Below are positions 42,242-49,982 of a stretch of DNA of 64,000 bases, one piece after another. Within the stretch, counting starts at the first letter, position 1. The number at the start of each line of letters is the position of its first letter. Under the pieces are notes generated by a model. That model had not been told where the DNA came from. It was given only the letters and a program-made list of their open reading frames with translations, and made no database searches. The position numbers and the translations under genes are program-made. The DNA lies in the IMG/VR virus record IMGVR_UViG_3300050821_009430, positions 1 to 64,000 of that record. The stretch is one strand, 5' to 3'. Origin of the DNA: a virus.

Positions 42242-42571
42242 ATGAAAGCGGTGCACAAAAAGCGGATCGACTTCGGCAACCCCGTCAGAAACCTTGTGGG
42301 GCAGCCGGCCTACGGTAAGTCCCCGGCACGCGACAAAATACTAGACGCGCTGCTTGATGCGATGGCGGCATTCGGAGGGACGTGCTGGGCACCCGTTGAA
42401 AAGGTCACGGACGGTAAAGCTGTGGAATGGACCTTGATGTTAAATCAGTGTCCAGGTGCATGCGGTCACGTCTGGAACTTGGTCATGAAAGACGATGCAA
42501 TTTGCCAGTGGTTGGTGAACGAGATCAACCAACGCCGTTTGCTTTCTCCCACAGACCAAACAAATAAGTAA
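42242..42571 (+). CDS. hypothetical protein
   Basis: The 109-residue protein (MKAVHKKRIDFGNPVRNLVG) has the helix SPARDKILDALLDAMAAFGG and three Cys. AAGG stands before the ATG. Not recognised. Confidence 0.55.
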   Translation: MKAVHKKRIDFGNPVRNLVGQPAYGKSPARDKILDALLDAMAAFGGTCWAPVEKVTDGKAVEWTLMLNQCPGACGHVWNLVMKDDAICQWLVNEINQRRLLSPTDQTNK

Positions 42572-42575
42572 TATT

Positions 42576-42734
42576 ATGAGTAGACGCAAAAAACTTCGGT
42601 GGTCACTCCGTGAAGACCGTATCCTTGGTGAGTGGTCAAATCGCGGATTTGCATCTTGTTGTGCGCACCTAAAACGCCGCAGTGCTTCGGCGGTTTACCA
42701 GCGGCTACGCAAACTAGGTCTTGTGAAAAGATGA
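42576..42734 (+). CDS. small SANT/GcrA-N-like HTH protein (52 aa)
   Basis: Fifty-two residues with LRWSLREDRILGEWSNRGFA and SASAVYQRLRKLGLVKR. The W-S-x-x-E-D...SA-x-AV..R..LGL pattern is that of a small Myb/SANT or GcrA-like helix-turn-helix. Its stop overlaps the next ATG. Probably DNA-binding. Confidence 0.6.
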   Translation: MSRRKKLRWSLREDRILGEWSNRGFASCCAHLKRRSASAVYQRLRKLGLVKR

Positions 42735-42943
42735 AAACAAAACTCACGGAAACCGGATTTGTTGCCGTCAACGTCCTCACTAAGCCGCAGCACATGATGG
42801 TGTGGTCTGTTGCTGGTCAGGCCAGCGCGGTACGAAAGACAATCGCTGCGGCGTGGCCCGAGCGTCCAAACTCGCCAGATGGGTGGAAGAATGCAAAACG
42901 CGATGGCGTTCGTATTCGCAAGGTAAAAATCACCGCGCTCTAA
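42731..42943 (+). CDS. hypothetical small protein
   Basis: Seventy residues (MKTKLTETGFVAVNVLTKPQ), starting at an ATGA overlap. Basic C-terminus (KRDGVRIRKVKITAL). Not recognised. Confidence 0.55.
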   Translation: MKTKLTETGFVAVNVLTKPQHMMVWSVAGQASAVRKTIAAAWPERPNSPDGWKNAKRDGVRIRKVKITAL

Positions 42944-43065
42944 AGACCTGACTGCGGCCATTTTGGCACTGTAACAATTCGTGATAATAGGCCATATTGA
43001 CCGCTAGGCCGAATTGGCCCATATAAGACTTGTCACGGGCGCTTGATGCCCAGATGGAGAAGCAG

Positions 43066-43239
43066 ATGACCCGCAAAGAACATTTCCACCTCTTAAGCAC
43101 CCTCCACGAATACCGGGAAGTGTGTGAGCGAATTGCGGATAACGAGGATCAGGTTATCACGCTCGGCATGTTCCGGCGCTTGAGTGCTGCGATCAAAATT
43201 ATCGAAAATCAGCCAAGCGAAATTGAGAGCGGGGAATGA
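43066..43239 (+). CDS. small helical protein
   Basis: Fifty-seven residues (MTRKEHFHLLSTLHEYREVC), helical and charged. GGAG lies before the ATG. Its stop overlaps the following HTH gene start, so the two are coupled. Confidence 0.55.
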   Translation: MTRKEHFHLLSTLHEYREVCERIADNEDQVITLGMFRRLSAAIKIIENQPSEIESGE

Positions 43240-43436
43240 CCGCCAACCAATACCGCGCAATGCTCAGCCGCCTTGGTCTCTCTCAGGCCGGGGCGGCACG
43301 CCTTCTTCAGATCGGCGAGCGCACCGCGCGGCGTTGGGCACAAGAGGGCGTGGAAGGAACGGCGGTTATTGTGCTTCGGCTGTTGGCCGCTAAGAAGATC
43401 ACTCAGGAAGATGTCGAATCCGTCCACGAACATTAG
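43236..43436 (+). CDS. small HTH (XRE-like) protein
   Basis: Sixty-six residues with LSRLGLSQAGAARLLQIGER and TARRWAQEG, a clear Cro/XRE helix-turn-helix. Such small proteins often regulate phage genes. ATG overlaps the upstream stop. Confidence 0.7.
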   Translation: MTANQYRAMLSRLGLSQAGAARLLQIGERTARRWAQEGVEGTAVIVLRLLAAKKITQEDVESVHEH

Positions 43437-43680
43437 TTCACTTGTCCACAGGGACCGGGCATGATTTTACAAATTCGCCAGAGGGTAAGGAGCCGACGCG
43501 CACCTGAGATTATGGCGGCAAACGGCGGATCCGGTTTAACCGGGGTCTTACCCCGCCACCTGTCTGCGGCGAGCCGCTTTGGTTTCGGCCAAGCGCGTCA
43601 GCGGTATTCATCGCAGCGGGATTTCGGCCCCACAAAATTGCTAAACTCATTCGCAGAGACCGCACAGGCAGGAGCCAATT
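43437..43680 (+). other. 244-base stretch without a clear gene
   Basis: Two frames compete. One from ATG 43461 overlaps the next gene. Another (about 43509-43684) has protein-like text ending PHKIAKLIRRDRTGRSQL and a stop overlapping the next ATG, but no start codon. A degraded or frameshifted small gene is possible. Confidence 0.4.
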
Positions 43681-43851
43681 ATGACCGTTGCCGCCGATGT
43701 CGATATGAGCGCCGAAAGGCTTTTCCAAATCAGTTGGGGCCTCGTTTACAAATGTGTCTGCGCTCCGGCTGCCTGGGATGCTGACAGGGTATCCGACGAG
43801 GCGACGCGCGCTACAGCCGTGGCAGCACGGATAAGATCGCCGAGGTTATGA
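43681..43851 (+). CDS. small protein (56 aa)
   Basis: Fifty-six residues (MTVAADVDMSAERLFQISWG), with CVCAPAAWDAD in the middle. AGGAG is well placed before ATG. Not recognised. Confidence 0.55.
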   Translation: MTVAADVDMSAERLFQISWGLVYKCVCAPAAWDADRVSDEATRATAVAARIRSPRL

Positions 43852-43882
43852 AGCTTCGGGCCGGCGCGCGAGAGGTTGCGTG

Positions 43883-44194
43883 ATGGCTGATCGAGCACAC
43901 CTAGAACGCCTGACCCGCGAACTTACCGATTCCGGCAAGCTGATCGAGGTTGGCTGGATCAGTATGCGTCTCGCCTGCGATCTAATTGATGCACCAGCAG
44001 ACCAACTCCACGAAATGTGGATGGCATTCTTTGCCGGCGCGCAGCACTTGTTCGGCAGCATCATGACCGTCCTTGATCCCGGCGAGGAACCGACCAACAA
44101 AGATTTGCAGCGCATGGACCTGATCGACAAAGAACTTAAGGCGTTCATCGCTGATTTTTCAATGCGACACATTCCAACGAAAGGCACAGCATGA
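43883..44194 (+). CDS. hypothetical protein
   Basis: The 103-residue protein (MADRAHLERLTRELTDSGKL) has IEVGWISMRLACDLIDAPAD then QLHEMWMAFFAGAQHLFGSI, helical, similar to small phage proteins of rhizobia. Its stop overlaps the next start. Confidence 0.65.
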   Translation: MADRAHLERLTRELTDSGKLIEVGWISMRLACDLIDAPADQLHEMWMAFFAGAQHLFGSIMTVLDPGEEPTNKDLQRMDLIDKELKAFIADFSMRHIPTKGTA

Positions 44195-44433
44195 CCGACC
44201 TTGAGCACTTGCTTACTGGCGCGATGCACGAAATTCGCGACCTGCGACGGCGCAATGAAATCCTTTCGGCCAAGGTCGAAATGATCGACCTCTTTGCCGT
44301 TGTGCTTCACACCGAGCCAAAATACCCCTCGATCGGCATGTCTGAGGACGTGGCTTGGAAACTCCAAAAGAAGCTCGATGAATTGCGGTTGGAGGAAGAA
44401 CGTCGGCCGCGAGCGGCAGAGATTGTGTGCTAG
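44191..44433 (+). CDS. small coiled-coil protein
   Basis: Eighty residues (MTDLEHLLTGAMHEIRDLRR), with RNEILSAKVEMIDLFAVVLH and a charged C-terminal helix. This pattern is common in hypothetical proteins of Bradyrhizobium-like genomes and phages. ATGA overlap with the previous gene. Confidence 0.65.
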   Translation: MTDLEHLLTGAMHEIRDLRRRNEILSAKVEMIDLFAVVLHTEPKYPSIGMSEDVAWKLQKKLDELRLEEERRPRAAEIVC

Positions 44434-44448
44434 TAACGGGAGAGCGCG

Positions 44449-44706
44449 ATGATCTGGACAGAGAACGACGCGAAGGCCCTGTGGTGTCCGATGACGCGAG
44501 TCGGCGATTTCAACTTAGGTGGCACCGCCAATCGCCCGGATGGCAGCGTCAATTGCTTGGCCTCGGGCTGCATGATGTGGCGCAAGTCCGGTCAGATCGG
44601 ACTCGGCCCCAACGGCGAGAAGCGCGACCGAGATATGGACGGCCGCACGCGCTGGCTGGACACCGGATATTGTGGGCTGGCGGGGAAGCCAGATCGCTCA
44701 AGCTAA
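44449..44706 (+). CDS. four-Cys small protein
   Basis: Eighty-five residues with ALWCPMTRVGDFNLGG, NCLASGCMMWRKSG and TGYCGLAGKP. The C...C-x3-C...C set with WCPM and GYCGLAG is known in phage proteins and should bind metal. GGGAGAG precedes the ATG. Confidence 0.7.
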   Translation: MIWTENDAKALWCPMTRVGDFNLGGTANRPDGSVNCLASGCMMWRKSGQIGLGPNGEKRDRDMDGRTRWLDTGYCGLAGKPDRSS

Positions 44707-44724
44707 TGAATGGGAAGCAAGGCA

Positions 44725-44973
44725 ATGCCGCTTGAACTTAACCAGGTAGCCACTCTCGCCCGCGCTCTTGAGCTCGGCGAAGGGCAAATATGGCGTCGCG
44801 ATGAAAAACGCTTCCGAGGGCGGCAACGGTATGTGCGCATACAGTTTGTTTGCATCGGCGGCAAGCGTGTCCGCGTGCAGGCTTGCAAACGTGATGGAAC
44901 GATCCCGGCCGGTTCACGATCAACGGAAGTTGCTGCAAGCCGTTTCGGCCGGCGCGGCGGGTTTGCGCGATAA
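44725..44973 (+). CDS. small basic protein
   Basis: Eighty-two residues (MPLELNQVATLARALELGEG), with a strand QRYVRIQFVCIGGKRVRVQA and a basic end. AAGG before ATG 44725; an upstream ATG at 44710 overlaps nothing and is also possible. Not recognised. Confidence 0.55.
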   Translation: MPLELNQVATLARALELGEGQIWRRDEKRFRGRQRYVRIQFVCIGGKRVRVQACKRDGTIPAGSRSTEVAASRFGRRGGFAR

Positions 44974-45000
44974 TGATGAATAACCGAACGAGGATTTGAA

Positions 45001-45294
45001 ATGAGGCCGCCAGTCATCGTCGAAATTGCCCGTGAGCGGGAACGTCAAATCAGCGGCGAAGGTTACAATTACGGCCACGACGATGCTCATCACACCGGCG
45101 ACATCGCCCGGCTGGCCTGCATGTACGCAAATCCGACGCGCGACCTTGTTTATGCGGCGATGGAAAAATATTGGGGCGACGTTTCTGATTGGCTAAAGCA
45201 CAAGACACGCAGGCGCGATCTAATCCGCGCGGCGGCTCTTATCGTCGCAGAAATCGAACGGTTGGATCGGTCGGAAGAAAAGAGCACGCGGTGA
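45001..45294 (+). CDS. conserved phage small protein
   Basis: Ninety-seven residues with IARERERQISGEGYNYGHDD, AHHTGDIARLACMYA and RRRDLIRAAALIVAEIERLD. This pattern is widespread in phage hypothetical proteins (ERQRQ...HDD...DLIRAAALIVAEIERLDR). Function unknown. Confidence 0.75.
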   Translation: MRPPVIVEIARERERQISGEGYNYGHDDAHHTGDIARLACMYANPTRDLVYAAMEKYWGDVSDWLKHKTRRRDLIRAAALIVAEIERLDRSEEKSTR

Positions 45295-45310
45295 CGGACG
45301 GTATGCTGAC

Positions 45311-45541
45311 ATGGCTCGATGCGAAGCAAAACTCTCGAAGGACTATCTTCGGTCGTGTCGTGACCGGCCAGAAATCGATGGTCAATGTCGGCGTGTTGCG
45401 ATGTGGTTGATCGACGGCAAGAAGGTCTGCGGAGAGCACGCATCGCTTATCTTGCTTGAGCACGCGAAGCGCGCGGGCGTTATTGAGCCTGTAGAGGTCG
45501 CCCCAGGGGAGCGGGAATACCGCCAAACTGTTGCGGAATAA
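45311..45541 (+). CDS. small Cys-containing protein
   Basis: Seventy-six residues (MARCEAKLSKDYLRSCRDRP), with GQCRRVAMWLIDGKKVCGEH. The four Cys and His suit a zinc site. A GTG frame at 45292 overlaps it and is weaker. Confidence 0.6.
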   Translation: MARCEAKLSKDYLRSCRDRPEIDGQCRRVAMWLIDGKKVCGEHASLILLEHAKRAGVIEPVEVAPGEREYRQTVAE

Positions 45542-45554
45542 GCGGGAGAAAATT

Positions 45555-45818
45555 ATGGCGAATGGAGCAAAGATCATTCAAGGGTTGAAGCAAGCCGTAG
45601 CTGGCAATTTTGTCCGCGTTACGGTCGAAGGCCAAACCTGGGTGCGGCTGCCAGATCGCGACGCGAGCGCCGACAACTATCCATCACAGTTTGCAATGGA
45701 GGGGGCTGTCGAGCTTGAGGTCTATAATGCTCTTGGTCGCGTGCAGACGCAGACCATAGGCAAGGTTATTCAGCGCGCCATCGACAAAGCTCTGAACGCT
45801 AAAGCTACTGCGCCATGA
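45555..45818 (+). CDS. hypothetical small protein
   Basis: Eighty-seven residues (MANGAKIIQGLKQAVAGNFV), beta-alpha mix, with AIDKALNAKATAP at the end. GGGAGA precedes ATG. Its stop overlaps the next start. Confidence 0.6.
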   Translation: MANGAKIIQGLKQAVAGNFVRVTVEGQTWVRLPDRDASADNYPSQFAMEGAVELEVYNALGRVQTQTIGKVIQRAIDKALNAKATAP

Positions 45819-46192
45819 CTGCGAAGGGAAATAAGGTGCTCAATTTTGTCTGGCCCGAGAAAAGCTATCAGTCGCTTGATCGCGGCATCCGCTTCGCAGT
45901 GCGCGTTTTACATGCGGCTGGGTTTGAGACGTGTCAGTCGTGCCAAGGAGGCAAAGGACACGCCTACGATCAACCTACTGTCGATCTGAGGGCCGAAGCC
46001 GACGACGCTCGTGGCTTTGGGGCACTCGCCGCGCTGCGAACTTATGGCCTGCCGATTGCAGAGGTCGCAATCGTTTGGCCCGTGCGCAATGGCTATCCCT
46101 ACGAAAAGCTGTGGCGCATCACATTCAATAAAACGATGGAAGATCGCGCAGACGAAAAGCCCATTTTCGTTTTTGGCTACATGGCGACTTAA
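45815..46192 (+). CDS. conserved phage protein
   Basis: The 125-residue protein has SLDRGIRFAVRVLHAAGFET, CQSCQGGKGHAYDQPTVDLR and EKLWRITFNKTMED, a known conserved phage pattern with a C-x2-C. Function unknown. ATGA overlap at the start. Confidence 0.7.
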   Translation: MTAKGNKVLNFVWPEKSYQSLDRGIRFAVRVLHAAGFETCQSCQGGKGHAYDQPTVDLRAEADDARGFGALAALRTYGLPIAEVAIVWPVRNGYPYEKLWRITFNKTMEDRADEKPIFVFGYMAT

Positions 46193-46226
46193 CGCGCTAA
46201 CGCGGCATAAGCTTGGAGAGATCGAC

Positions 46227-46697
46227 GTGCCTTGGTTTCCAGATAGCGAGAGCGGTGCCTTCGCCGACGTGGTCGAGGACCATGTTGCTATTGGAGATCA
46301 AGTCAAACGCTTCGGCGGAACGAGCAAATATAGGAGTGGCCGAGTGACTGGGTTTTGCCCCAACGGCGAGGTCCGCGTTGACGTTGGCGGAGGCCAAGGT
46401 CGTATTTGGCCACGAGATCAAACGAGAGTCTACTATGGCACCACGGAAAGCATTCCGGCACAGACCTCAGAGCCCACGCAGCCATCCCCGACGATAGAGG
46501 CCACTGAAATTGAAGTTGTATCGCACGTCACTTGGACGCCAGAGGGTGCCGCAAAAAGACCGCGATGGCGCAAGGTAGGTCGCGCCGGAGTCGTGGAGAA
46601 GTTTTTCTATTGGAACGATTCACCGACGACAGTCCGCGTCAATTTTCCGCACGACTTCGATATCTGCTTTATCTATGACCTAAAACTTGTACGTTGA
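46227..46697 (+). CDS. hypothetical protein with SH3-like segment
   Basis: The 156-residue protein starts at GTG (VPWFPDSESGAFADVVED) with GGAGAG upstream. IGDQVKRFGGTSKYRSGRVT followed by GEVRVDVGGGQGRIWP reads like a KOW/SH3-type beta barrel. Not recognised further. Confidence 0.55.
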   Translation: MPWFPDSESGAFADVVEDHVAIGDQVKRFGGTSKYRSGRVTGFCPNGEVRVDVGGGQGRIWPRDQTRVYYGTTESIPAQTSEPTQPSPTIEATEIEVVSHVTWTPEGAAKRPRWRKVGRAGVVEKFFYWNDSPTTVRVNFPHDFDICFIYDLKLVR

Positions 46698-46713
46698 TGG
46701 GGAGATAGCGCAA

Positions 46714-46929
46714 ATGACCTTAAAACTTACAAATACGCCTGCCGGTGTCGTGATCCGAGAGATATCGGCCAGCGGAGAATGCGCCTATCGCGTCACGCCG
46801 TTGGGTGAATGGCACTATTGCGGCGATCACAAAGGACCATGGCTCTGCATTTCTGCTGACAAGGTGCCCGCGCGCGTTCGGGATGCGTTAGCCAAATTTG
46901 ACACCGCGAACGGATTAGCGGTCGCTTAA
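46714..46929 (+). CDS. hypothetical small protein
   Basis: Seventy-one residues (MTLKLTNTPAGVVIREISAS), beta-rich, with YCGDHKGPWLCISADKVPAR. GGGGAGA lies before ATG. Not recognised. Confidence 0.6.
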   Translation: MTLKLTNTPAGVVIREISASGECAYRVTPLGEWHYCGDHKGPWLCISADKVPARVRDALAKFDTANGLAVA

Positions 46930-46957
46930 ATTCGATTACGCTAAACAGGAGTGACCG

Positions 46958-47251
46958 ATGTCAAACTGCGAACTCTGCGGCGAACCGATGCCGGAAGGCG
47001 AAGAAATGTTCAAATACCACGGCTACAGTGGGCCATGCCCAAAGCCGCCATTGGAAAAGGTCCGCGCCGGGGTTAGCGGCATTGTTCCTCAAGGACCGAC
47101 TTTCCACTGGAAAGATGGTTGGTTCTTTTGCCGAGGCGAAGGGTTGGCCGTTCATATCTGGAACACGGAGCACGGCGCCGAACTGATAATCCCGCGCGGC
47201 GAATGGGATTCAATAGTCGGCCATCTTTCCCATCCCGATACGCCGCGCTGA
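46958..47251 (+). CDS. zinc-ribbon-like small protein
   Basis: Ninety-seven residues with NCELCGEPMPEGEEMFKYHG and YSGPCPKPPL, a treble-clef-like start, then a beta-rich part ending GEWDSIVGHLSHPDTPR. AGGAG precedes the ATG. Function unknown. Confidence 0.65.
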   Translation: MSNCELCGEPMPEGEEMFKYHGYSGPCPKPPLEKVRAGVSGIVPQGPTFHWKDGWFFCRGEGLAVHIWNTEHGAELIIPRGEWDSIVGHLSHPDTPR

Positions 47252-47273
47252 GCATCCGAAAGCAAGGACTGCC

Positions 47274-47543
47274 ATGAACATCGTTCATCCGATCCACGAT
47301 ACCAATGTCACGAAGATCAGGCGCGCACTGGTAGCAGCCCTTCCCGTCGTCAAGGACGACATCAGGTCCATAATTGAGGGGCACTGTCATCCCGAGACAA
47401 CACGGCGCCCAGGATCGATCCAATCTATAACCGGACACTGGTTCAACGAGGATACGATCGATCAAGAGGTTCTTAAAGAGCTTAAGAAACTTCGCTCAAT
47501 TGAAGCCAAGATCGTCGCTGCGGTCGAGATACTGAATTTTTGA
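47274..47543 (+). CDS. helical small protein
   Basis: Eighty-nine residues (MNIVHPIHDTNVTKIRRALV), mostly helix, ending IEAKIVAAVEILNF. Not recognised. Confidence 0.6.
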   Translation: MNIVHPIHDTNVTKIRRALVAALPVVKDDIRSIIEGHCHPETTRRPGSIQSITGHWFNEDTIDQEVLKELKKLRSIEAKIVAAVEILNF

Positions 47544-47574
47544 TCGCAGTGAGCGTCAGTGAATGCGAGGGACG

Positions 47575-47799
47575 ATGAGCCAAAGATCAATGCTTGAATT
47601 TAACCACGACTATTGCCCGTCTGCCGGCGATGAGGCGGCTTTCGTTCACGCACTTGTTAGTTATTTACGCTCTGGTGACCCAGGACAGTTGCCGCGCGGC
47701 GTCACGTGGTTTGGCCGCCGCCATCATTCCGATGAATGCTCTCTTGGTGAACCGCCGCTCGGATGGGACAATTTAGGGAAGCGGGCGGCCACGTCATGA
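47575..47799 (+). CDS. hypothetical small protein
   Basis: Seventy-four residues (MSQRSMLEFNHDYCPSAGDE), with AAFVHALVSYLRSGDPGQLP. GAGGG stands before the ATG. Its stop overlaps the next start (ATGA). Confidence 0.6.
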   Translation: MSQRSMLEFNHDYCPSAGDEAAFVHALVSYLRSGDPGQLPRGVTWFGRRHHSDECSLGEPPLGWDNLGKRAATS

Positions 47800-47969
47800 G
47801 ACTACGCAAACTCCTTTGTTGGTGGAGAGGCTTTCATACCTGGAAGCACCGCCGTAATCATGCCAAGCGGGATTGCACCTGCTGCGGCCGAGAAGAATGG
47901 TTATTTAGCGGAGAGTGGGGCGGCAATCCCCAATGGAAACAAATGCGCCGTACTTGGGCAATTCGCTAG
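47796..47969 (+). CDS. small Cys/Trp/His-rich protein
   Basis: Fifty-seven residues (MRLRKLLCWWRGFHTWKHRR), with RDCTCCGREEWLFSGEWGGN. The C...H-x-W...C-x-C-C pattern recalls small zinc-binding phage proteins. Overlaps its upstream neighbour. Confidence 0.6.
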   Translation: MRLRKLLCWWRGFHTWKHRRNHAKRDCTCCGREEWLFSGEWGGNPQWKQMRRTWAIR

Positions 47970-47991
47970 CGTGTCGTCACGGAACAGACAA

Positions 47992-48147
47992 ATGACTGAG
48001 GATTGGCGAACATTCGAGTGCATGGAGTGCGGCGACATTGAGGATATCGACGTTTCGGAAATGACCGCTGTAACCATATACCCATGCAAATGCTGCGGCT
48101 ATCCTCTCGAATGTATTGACGGCGTAATCGAGTTTGCAGATCAGTAG
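47992..48147 (+). CDS. small zinc-ribbon protein (51 aa)
   Basis: Fifty-one residues with FECMECGDIEDIDVS and YPCKCCGYPLECIDG, giving two C-x2-C knuckles, a zinc ribbon. Might bind DNA, RNA or protein. Confidence 0.6.
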   Translation: MTEDWRTFECMECGDIEDIDVSEMTAVTIYPCKCCGYPLECIDGVIEFADQ

Positions 48148-48155
48148 TCACAAAA

Positions 48156-48341
48156 ATGAAACAGCAGCCGACATTCACCTATCAGATTTGGCAAGATGGC
48201 ATGATGGTTGCCAGCGCCACATCGACCGACAAGGCCACCGCCAAACGCGAAGGACTGCGCTATCTCCACCAGTACGCCCAGGACGGCTCCGCAACGATAC
48301 GCGGCCCCGATGTGGATATGACGGTCGAACATTCACGCTGA
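48156..48341 (+). CDS. hypothetical small protein
   Basis: Sixty-one residues (MKQQPTFTYQIWQDGMMVAS), beta hairpin then helix KATAKREGLRYLHQYAQDG. Like short phage proteins of unknown role. Confidence 0.6.
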   Translation: MKQQPTFTYQIWQDGMMVASATSTDKATAKREGLRYLHQYAQDGSATIRGPDVDMTVEHSR

Positions 48342-48351
48342 CATCACACAA

Positions 48352-48597
48352 ATGAACCTCACCGCGCTCAAAAATCAATGCGAACTCTCTGGTGGGTGCC
48401 GGTCGCCGCTGTATCAATGTGGCCGCTGTCCGTTCCGGGCGGGAGTCGCTTGGCGAGCGTCCGAGCTTGAGCGCGTGCTGCGGATGGGATTGCAGTTGGG
48501 AGAGAGCGGCGGCCACGGCTCAGGAAACAAGTGCCCCACATGCCACTTTGTCCGTGAGGCGCGTAAGGCTCTCGGTAATATCAAAGGAGAAAACTAA
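48352..48597 (+). CDS. Cys-rich small protein
   Basis: Eighty-one residues with QCELSGGCRSPLYQCGRCPF and NKCPTCHFVREARKALGN, five or more Cys in pairs. Likely binds zinc. Not recognised. Confidence 0.6.
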   Translation: MNLTALKNQCELSGGCRSPLYQCGRCPFRAGVAWRASELERVLRMGLQLGESGGHGSGNKCPTCHFVREARKALGNIKGEN

Positions 48598-48598
48598 A

Positions 48599-48820
48599 AT
48601 GGCTGAAATCGAACGCGGGGAGTTGCTGAACAGTCTAATGCCGTTTGCGCTCTACTATGAGAACAAGATCAAGAACACGATGGCTCAATTGCCTGGAAAC
48701 ACTCCGCTATTTGATGGCGCGTTCACTATTGATGATTTTCTCGGGCCCTGGATGATAATGCACAATGACGACCAGGGCGCTCCTGTCTTTGATGCAGTCG
48801 TTAAAGATCAAGCGCGGTGA
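48599..48820 (+). CDS. hypothetical small protein
   Basis: Seventy-three residues (MAEIERGELLNSLMPFALYY), with FTIDDFLGPWMIMHNDDQGA. AAAGGAG lies before the ATG. Not recognised. Confidence 0.6.
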   Translation: MAEIERGELLNSLMPFALYYENKIKNTMAQLPGNTPLFDGAFTIDDFLGPWMIMHNDDQGAPVFDAVVKDQAR

Positions 48821-48841
48821 CGATGACAAACCGAGGACAGA

Positions 48842-48940
48842 ATGGCTGACACTTTAGCTAGTTTGATTGGCGGCGCATGGCTGATCTTCATGATCGTGGC
48901 CGTTGTGATGGCGATCTGCCGGGGATGTGGGTCATGCTGA
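48842..48940 (+). CDS. small single-span membrane peptide (32 aa)
   Basis: Thirty-two residues: one hydrophobic helix (LIGGAWLIFMIVAVVMAICR) and three Cys near the end. GAGGACAG precedes the ATG. Its stop lies inside the start of the next membrane gene. Could act in membrane stress or lysis control; unproven. Confidence 0.5.
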   Translation: MADTLASLIGGAWLIFMIVAVVMAICRGCGSC

Positions 48941-49083
48941 GAGCCGAAGTCATCTGGCGCGCTAGACTGGCATGGGACGCCATAGCCGCGATCGGCTGCA
49001 TCCTGTCAGTCATAGCAGCCTTCGCAATCTTCGCGCCCTGTGCCGTCCTGTGGCTCGCTGTACCACCATGGAGAACGTCATGA
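48934..49083 (+). CDS. small membrane protein (49 aa)
   Basis: Forty-nine residues, with a basic start (MLRAEVIWRARLAWD) and a hydrophobic helix (AAIGCILSVIAAFAIFAP). Overlaps genes at both ends. Possibly holin-like; weak. Confidence 0.5.
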   Translation: MLRAEVIWRARLAWDAIAAIGCILSVIAAFAIFAPCAVLWLAVPPWRTS

Positions 49084-49328
49084 ACAGAGCTCAACTTATT
49101 GAATGGCTGCGTGGGTGCACCCATGGACGCCCAACGGCTTCCGGCTTTCCGAGCCAAGATGGTGCTCCGTTTCAGGAGGCGGCGCACATGCTTGATCGGG
49201 ATGGTGGGGCGCTGCAAATGGCGCTCGATGACCTTGAGCGCGTGGCCGGCGATGATGATGACTTCTCGGACACGATCCAGGTAATCAATTCGGCGCTCGG
49301 TTGTGAGCAGAAAGCGGACTCCAAATGA
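49080..49328 (+). CDS. acidic helical small protein
   Basis: Eighty-two residues (MNRAQLIEWLRGCTHGRPTA), acidic C-terminal half (LDDLERVAGDDDDFSDTIQV). GGAG lies before the ATG. ATGA overlaps at both ends. Confidence 0.6.
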   Translation: MNRAQLIEWLRGCTHGRPTASGFPSQDGAPFQEAAHMLDRDGGALQMALDDLERVAGDDDDFSDTIQVINSALGCEQKADSK

Positions 49329-49414
49329 TGAGATTTGTAATCGAAACATGGCCGATCTGGATGTGGATTGGTTTAAGCGGCCTCGCCATTCTCGCCACAA
49401 TTTCACGCATGTAA
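49325..49414 (+). CDS. very small membrane peptide (29 aa)
   Basis: Twenty-nine residues with one span (WMWIGLSGLAILATI). ATG overlaps the previous stop. Support is the overlap and the hydrophobic pattern only. Confidence 0.4.
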   Translation: MMRFVIETWPIWMWIGLSGLAILATISRM

Positions 49415-49435
49415 GTGATGAGTTTGGAGGTATTT

Positions 49436-49633
49436 ATGACAACAAAAATAACAATCGATAGTACCTCTTATGCTGGAGAGGATGATGAGTTTGTGTTGCT
49501 CATTAGCCTTTCCGGTTTTGCTGACAAGGGACAGGTCGTGCGGATGCAAGACCATATTCATCATTTTTTTCTTGAACGGTTTTCTGGCAAAGATATTGAG
49601 CGCGCTCCTGGACAACAAGTAGATTCAAAATGA
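49436..49633 (+). CDS. hypothetical small protein
   Basis: Sixty-five residues (MTTKITIDSTSYAGEDDEFV), beta then helix. GGAGGT is a strong ribosome site. It overlaps the next gene. Confidence 0.6.
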   Translation: MTTKITIDSTSYAGEDDEFVLLISLSGFADKGQVVRMQDHIHHFFLERFSGKDIERAPGQQVDSK

Positions 49634-49965
49634 AACTTGCCTGTGTGCTATTGGGCTTCGCTTGTCTCCGCGATCCAGCAATGGAAACACCATTCAATCC
49701 GCCGTCATGGCCTTGGCCCGGTGAATGGGCCGTCGAATATAATGGACAGACAAGTGCGCCTGCTCCGTTTGGAGAGGCCATCAAGATATTCATTCCAGCC
49801 TGCCAGCCCTTCAAGGTCGTCGGTTATGTATCAGGAGAGAACTGGTTTATGTTCCGTACCCAACGAGAAGCGGGCACTGATGATATTATGATTTTGACGC
49901 TTGGTGACCCAAACAAAGAATCTTTGGTGCCGCCCGTTAAACCATGTTCAGCACCAGTTTCGTGA
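49630..49965 (+). CDS. possibly exported small protein
   Basis: The 111-residue protein (MKLACVLLGFACLRDPAMET) has a short hydrophobic N-terminus that could be a weak signal. The remainder is beta-rich. Last gene before the primase; not recognised. Confidence 0.55.
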   Translation: MKLACVLLGFACLRDPAMETPFNPPSWPWPGEWAVEYNGQTSAPAPFGEAIKIFIPACQPFKVVGYVSGENWFMFRTQREAGTDDIMILTLGDPNKESLVPPVKPCSAPVS

Positions 49966-49982
49966 TAGATGAGTAGTAAACA

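Noticed and set aside
43461-43784. 107-codon rightward ORF
   Set aside because: It overlaps the well-supported 43681 gene by over 100 bases and is Arg/Ser-rich as chance frames are here.
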